NCBI GenBank assembly: GCA_905236465.1
Contig: CAJOQA010000077.1
Coordinates: forward strand, 1 to 9,727
Direction: 5' to 3'
Source: an uncultured Treponema sp.
GTDB taxonomy: Bacteria > Spirochaetota > Spirochaetia > Treponematales > Treponemataceae
Length of the DNA: 9,727 nt
Shown here: positions 6,464 through 9,727 of the stretch, piece after piece
Layout: every line of letters starts with the position of its first letter
Numbering within the stretch: the first letter of the stretch is position 1
Notes under the pieces: model-generated
Database searches by the model: none
What the model was told of the DNA's origin: nothing
What the model saw: the letters and a program-made list of their open reading frames with translations, nothing else
Made by a program: the position numbers and the translations under genes

Positions 6464-7346
6464 TTTGGAACTTACAAAAATAGAGCGGGAACTTGTTATA
6501 AAAAACTTGCAAGAGGAAACTGTTCCTTTAACTGTTACCTTAGCGGACAAAGAAAAAAGTTATCCCCTTGTTATTGCTCCATCCCTTTATTCTGTTTCAT
6601 CTGCAGGGCTTGTTGTAGTAAGTGCTAGCTTTTCAGACATTCAGTTTTTTTTAGGAAAAAGTATCTATGTCCGTTTTTATTATAAGGGACTAGGTCTTTC
6701 CCTTGTTTCTGTCGTAAAAAAAGATGGGCAAAATTTTGCCATGCAGTTGCCACTATCAATTGGCCGCATCCCCATATCAGAATGCGAAGACAAAGATGAA
6801 CTTTCTGCAGTCCTTTCTTTTACTTCTTCAAATGAAGCTACTGTTACAATCCTTTGTAAACCTTCTAAATCTTTTGATCTTTTTGCAGCCCCTGATTTTG
6901 CTCGTATTCCCAAAGATTTTCAAAATGAAGCAAAAAATTTGATACGGGCATTTGTTGCGGAAGCAAAAAAGGGGAGGGGGGCTTCAATTGGCTCTGCTAG
7001 GCATTTAATTCCTGTTAGTTTCTTCTTGACTGCTTCTGCGAAAAAGGAAGAAGTAGCTTTTGAAAATATAGAAGGTAGGCAAAAGCCCCTGCAAATCATT
7101 TACGCTGATTCAAAAAGATTTGTCTTGGCCCATAATGTACCGGCAATAAAACTGCAATTAGAAGAAGAATACAAGCTGCTTTTAGATTTTAAGATAAAAA
7201 AAAGTCCCCTTTTGCATAGAAAAGTTCAATGTTCTTGTACTGTTGAAAATATTTATAGCAAAGACGAAAGATCTTGCTTTATTTGTCGCCTTCTGAATCT
7301 AAAAAAGGAAGACCAGCGTTTCCTTGAGTCAAAGTTTTCATCTTAG
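6453..7346 (+). CDS. Two-domain protein resembling YcgR/PilZ proteins, degenerate
   Basis: This 297-residue protein has no signal peptide or membrane span and is probably cytosolic. Residues 20-105 look like the N-terminal barrel of YcgR-type proteins: a beta-rich segment with VPLTVTL, a strand-turn-strand SAGLVVVSA, and GKSIYVRFYYKGLGLSLVSVV. A helical linker follows (about 153-173), then a second beta-rich region (about 185-295) ending in CSCTVENIYS..SCFICRLLNLKKEDQRFL, the arrangement seen at the end of PilZ domains. The hallmarks of cyclic-di-GMP binding, RxxxR followed by D/NxSxxG, are not evident, so if this is a PilZ domain it may not bind the nucleotide. Its ATG sits within the lipoprotein gene's end (ATGAAAAATGA overlap), pointing to a joint role. 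Its last 22 codons overlap perM on the other strand. The gene is certainly real; the fold is an inference. Confidence 0.75.
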   Translation: MKNDLELTKIERELVIKNLQEETVPLTVTLADKEKSYPLVIAPSLYSVSSAGLVVVSASFSDIQFFLGKSIYVRFYYKGLGLSLVSVVKKDGQNFAMQLPLSIGRIPISECEDKDELSAVLSFTSSNEATVTILCKPSKSFDLFAAPDFARIPKDFQNEAKNLIRAFVAEAKKGRGASIGSARHLIPVSFFLTASAKKEEVAFENIEGRQKPLQIIYADSKRFVLAHNVPAIKLQLEEEYKLLLDFKIKKSPLLHRKVQCSCTVENIYSKDERSCFICRLLNLKKEDQRFLESKFSS

Positions 7347-8391
7347 GCTTGCCACCAATAATAATAGCTATTGGTTTAAGAATATCTACATTTTCACAGA
7401 TGATTTTTACAATAACAGTTAAGGGAACTGCTAAAATCATTCCTAAAAAACCCCACATCCAGCCCCAAAAAGAAAGGCTTACCAAAATAATAAAGGGCGA
7501 AAGCCCTAGGTCAGCCCCTTCCCAACGGGGTTCAACTATATTGCCTAGGATCATGTTTGTAAGCACAAGAACTAGGGCAATGATTATTACCCTAGAAAAA
7601 TCTGGGTAAAATTGTAGGATTGAAAAAATAATTGTAAGTCCGCAGGAGGCTATAGAACCAAAAGTTGGGATAAAGTTCATTACAAAAGCTAAAAATCCCC
7701 ATACGATTGGAAAATCCAATCCTATTGCAAAGGCTGCGACAAAAATGATAATGCCAGTTATCAAAGAAATTATAAACTTAATAGACAAAAAGTGGGTTAC
7801 ATCGGAAACCGTGTGCGTAACAATCTTTATTATCGTATTTCCTAAGTCTGCATCGCTAAAGGCTATTGTCACCTTGTTTTTTAAGCTTTGCATCTCCACG
7901 AGCAGGAAAACTGAAAGCAAAAGGATTAAAGTCAGCTGCTTACCAAAGGACATGAGTGTAGAGCTTAGCAAAAGGGCTAGGCTCTGTATTGAATCCCGCG
8001 CACTTCCCAAAGACAAAATGTTTGCGAAGAGACTTGAGTTGGCATCGTATTCTATGTGCAGTTTTGAACAGATGGTTTGGTAGATAATCGAAAACCGTTG
8101 CTCATATTTTGGATATGCCCCAATAATAGAAGACATACTGGCTATGAGCAAGTTACCTACAATATAAAAAAAGACAAAAGTCACAATGTAAATTGCCGCT
8201 ATGCACAAAATCCAGGGGATATGCAAGCGATGCAGTTTTTTGCACAAGGGGTAAAATACAAAGGCTAAAAGAATACTAATAAGTATTGGCAGAACAACAG
8301 AGGAAAGCAACTTTAGAATAACAGCCGTAATAATTATTGCAAAAATCAATAGAAGGGTAAAAATAGATTTTGCATAATTGGTTGTTTTCAT
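7279..8391 (-). CDS. AI-2E/PerM-family membrane transporter
   Basis: A polytopic inner-membrane protein of the AI-2E transporter family (TqsA/YdiK/PerM). Members have been linked to export of small molecules or to sodium/proton exchange; the substrate here cannot be told from sequence. It has 370 residues, with hydrophobic segments around 10-27, 30-47, 59-85, 150-167, 203-224, 226-247, 267-284 and 298-330. The family signature is clear: IVEPRWEGADLGLSP (285-299), FWGWMWGFLGMILAVPLT (308-325) and an IP-containing loop, FIPTFGS (240-246). The soluble stretch between spans three and four (about 88-147) is also typical. An ATG at 8469 would add 26 residues but overlap serS by 59 nt; the ATG at 8391 has GGGA 9 nt upstream and a normal family N-terminus. 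It follows serS by 19 bp, so the two are probably co-transcribed. A hydrophilic tail of about 25 residues overlaps the PilZ-like gene. Confidence 0.9.
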   Translation of the reverse strand: MKTTNYAKSIFTLLLIFAIIITAVILKLLSSVVLPILISILLAFVFYPLCKKLHRLHIPWILCIAAIYIVTFVFFYIVGNLLIASMSSIIGAYPKYEQRFSIIYQTICSKLHIEYDANSSLFANILSLGSARDSIQSLALLLSSTLMSFGKQLTLILLLSVFLLVEMQSLKNKVTIAFSDADLGNTIIKIVTHTVSDVTHFLSIKFIISLITGIIIFVAAFAIGLDFPIVWGFLAFVMNFIPTFGSIASCGLTIIFSILQFYPDFSRVIIIALVLVLTNMILGNIVEPRWEGADLGLSPFIILVSLSFWGWMWGFLGMILAVPLTVIVKIICENVDILKPIAIIIGGKPKMKTLTQGNAGLPFLDSEGDK

Positions 8392-8400
8392 AAAGTGCTT

Positions 8401-8404
8401 TCCC
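8401..8404 (-). promoter_or_regulatory. Shine-Dalgarno site that decides the perM-family start
   Basis: GGGA on the minus strand lies 9 nt before the ATG at 8391, in the 19-bp gap after serS. It is modest, but favours this start over the in-frame ATG at 8469 inside serS. Confidence 0.5.
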
Positions 8405-8410
8405 GTTCTC

Positions 8411-9727
8411 TTATTTTTTTGTTTTATAAACAGGAGATGGTATGTCCTTTTTAGGTCCAATCTTATCAAAGCCGCAGAAAGGAACCAGGGCTTCTGGTAC
8501 TGTTATTGAACCGTCTGCATTTTGGTAGTTTTCAAAAATAGCAAGCATGGCTCTTCCTACTGCAATAGCAGTACCGTTCAGCATATGCACATACTTGTTC
8601 TTTCCGTCATCATCGTGGTATTTAACGTTAAGGCGACGGGCCTGATAATCCGTACAGTTTGAGGTTGAAGTTACCTCTCCATAGTCTCCGTCTGGATGTT
8701 CTGCATCAGAGCGACCAGGCATCCAAGCCTCTAAGTCCCACTTGCGGTAGGCAGGTGCACCCAAGTCGCCAGTGCAAGTATCTACTACACGGAAAGGAAG
8801 CCCTAAACCGGTAAAAATCTCTTCTTCTATCAGACGCAATTTTTCATGAATCTTATCAGAATCTTCTGGTAAGCAGTATACGAACATCTCTACCTTATCA
8901 AACTGGTGTACGCGGTAGAGTCCTTTGCTAAAGTGACCGGCAGCTCCAGCTTCCCTCCTAAAACAATGGGAAAGTCCGCAGTAAAAGAGGGGGAGGGCTG
9001 ATTTGTCAAGGATTTCACCTGAATGGTAGCCACCTAAAGTGATTTCTGCTGTAGCAACAAGACAAGTTCCTTCTTCTTCTATGCAATATACGTTGCTTTC
9101 TTTTCCACGGGGATTAAAACCAATACCCTGCAAAACTTCCTGTCGGGCAACATCAGGGGTGATAAAAGTTGTAAAGCCATGCTTCCTTAGAATGTTAAGG
9201 GCATACATAATAAGTGCCTGCTCAAGAAAAACTGCTTCATTTTTCAGGTAGTAGAATTTTTGCCCTGAAACCTTTGTTCCCCTGTCAAAGTCAATCAGGT
9301 CAAGGGCTTCTCCTAACTGCACGTGATCTTTTACCTTAAAGTCAAACTTACGTGGAGTCCCAACCTTTTTTACCTCAAGGTTTTCCGTATCAACTTTTCC
9401 CACAGGAACAGCTGGGTTTGCCATGTTTGGAATCTTTCTTGCTGCCTCTTCAAGGGCTGCCTCTTTTTCTGCAAGTTCCTTTTCGGTCTTTGCAATCTCA
9501 TCTTTTATGGCTTTACCTTCATCAATATATTTTTGTCTTGTGTCAGCGTCAAGTTTCTGTTTCATTGCGGCAGCATTTGCATTACGCTTTTGCTGAAGGT
9601 TTTGCAATGCAGTTGTAAGAACTGTGCGCTGGTCGTAAAGCTTTACAACAATATCTGCATCAGCTTCCATATTGCGGTTTCTTATGTTTTCCTTTACCGC
9701 TTCAAGGTTGTCTTTAATAAATTTGTA
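8411..9727 (-). CDS. serS: Seryl-tRNA synthetase, first few codons outside the window
   Basis: SerRS charges tRNA-Ser (and tRNA-Sec where present) with serine in the cytosol. The frame stays open to the right edge; the visible N-terminus, YKFIKDNLEAVKENIRNRNM, matches SerRS just after the usual MLD, so only about three residues are missing from the 438 seen. The ATG at 9670 is internal. In order: an N-terminal helical tRNA-binding arm (coiled coil, about 30-100 from the window edge); the linker IPNMANPAVPVG; the class II core with the serine-specificity motif TAE (nt 9046-9054); motif 2 FRREAGAAGHFSKGLYRVHQFDKVEM; the conserved SNCTDYQARRLNVKYH; and motif 3 LNGTAIAVGRAMLAIFENYQ. The segment SDAEHPDGD (8684-8710) seems to be a short insert after AWMPGR. 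All catalytic motifs are present. It is probably first in a transcript with the perM-family gene. Confidence 0.97.
   Translation of the reverse strand, partial: YKFIKDNLEAVKENIRNRNMEADADIVVKLYDQRTVLTTALQNLQQKRNANAAAMKQKLDADTRQKYIDEGKAIKDEIAKTEKELAEKEAALEEAARKIPNMANPAVPVGKVDTENLEVKKVGTPRKFDFKVKDHVQLGEALDLIDFDRGTKVSGQKFYYLKNEAVFLEQALIMYALNILRKHGFTTFITPDVARQEVLQGIGFNPRGKESNVYCIEEEGTCLVATAEITLGGYHSGEILDKSALPLFYCGLSHCFRREAGAAGHFSKGLYRVHQFDKVEMFVYCLPEDSDKIHEKLRLIEEEIFTGLGLPFRVVDTCTGDLGAPAYRKWDLEAWMPGRSDAEHPDGDYGEVTSTSNCTDYQARRLNVKYHDDDGKNKYVHMLNGTAIAVGRAMLAIFENYQNADGSITVPEALVPFCGFDKIGPKKDIPSPVYKTKK

Noticed and set aside
7195..7215. Minus-strand hairpin AAAAG-GGGA-CTTTT followed by T residues, as a terminator for serS-perM.
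   Set aside because: The stem is 5 bp with one G-C pair, and the T-run is just coding A-tract of the opposite gene.
7354..7375. Inverted repeat ACCAATA / TATTGGT with an 8-base loop, 7 bp after the PilZ-like stop, as a terminator.
   Set aside because: Only two G-C pairs in a 7-bp stem, no T-run after it (TTAAG follows), and it lies inside perM coding sequence; not convincing.
8392..8469. Longer start for the PerM-family protein at 8469.
   Set aside because: Adds 26 basic, non-conserved residues and overlaps serS by 59 nt; the ATG at 8391 has a better upstream site and N-terminus.

Overview
The window looks like a core chromosomal segment of a Treponema-like spirochaete. The evidence is the character of the proteins rather than a marker gene: a large glutamine-hydrolysing NadE, a bacterial SerRS whose visible N-terminus starts YKFIKDNLEAVKEN, a spirochaete-style lipoprotein with a loose lipobox, and a small signal-peptide-bearing beta-barrel. 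Base composition is moderate to low in GC and similar across all genes. The genus is inferred. I see no mobile element, tRNA, rRNA, CRISPR array or sign of recent transfer.

There are seven protein-coding genes in four transcription blocks. Block 1 (plus) is the 3' nine-tenths of clpB, open at the left edge, followed 28 bp later by a short outer-membrane-type barrel gene with its own candidate promoter. Block 2 (minus) is nadE then rlmJ, joined by a TAATG stop/start overlap and running tail to tail into the barrel gene with a 16-bp gap. Block 3 (plus) is a lipoprotein gene and a two-domain protein resembling YcgR/PilZ proteins, overlapping by 11 nt. Block 4 (minus) is serS, open at the right edge and missing only its first few codons, then an AI-2E/PerM-family membrane protein whose 3' end overlaps the PilZ-like gene by 68 bp in the convergent orientation. 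Blocks 2 and 3 diverge from an 87-bp intergenic region (5729-5815).

Most of the genes are housekeeping: protein disaggregation (ClpB), NAD synthesis (NadE), ribosome modification (RlmJ) and tRNA charging (SerRS). The poorly understood content is the barrel, the lipoprotein/PilZ-like pair and the PerM-family protein.

The most interesting signal is in the regulatory DNA. Three genes that begin, or may begin, a transcript (barrel, nadE, lipoprotein) have no visible Shine-Dalgarno sequence and carry a -10-like hexamer only 7-8 nt before the ATG, as expected for leaderless mRNAs. The downstream genes (rlmJ, PilZ-like, perM) have a purine-rich Shine-Dalgarno candidate 8-9 nt before theirs. The other point worth checking is RlmJ, which has substitutions in both its SAM-binding and catalytic motifs. 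I found no convincing new multi-gene system; the lipoprotein/PilZ-like pair is the nearest candidate.
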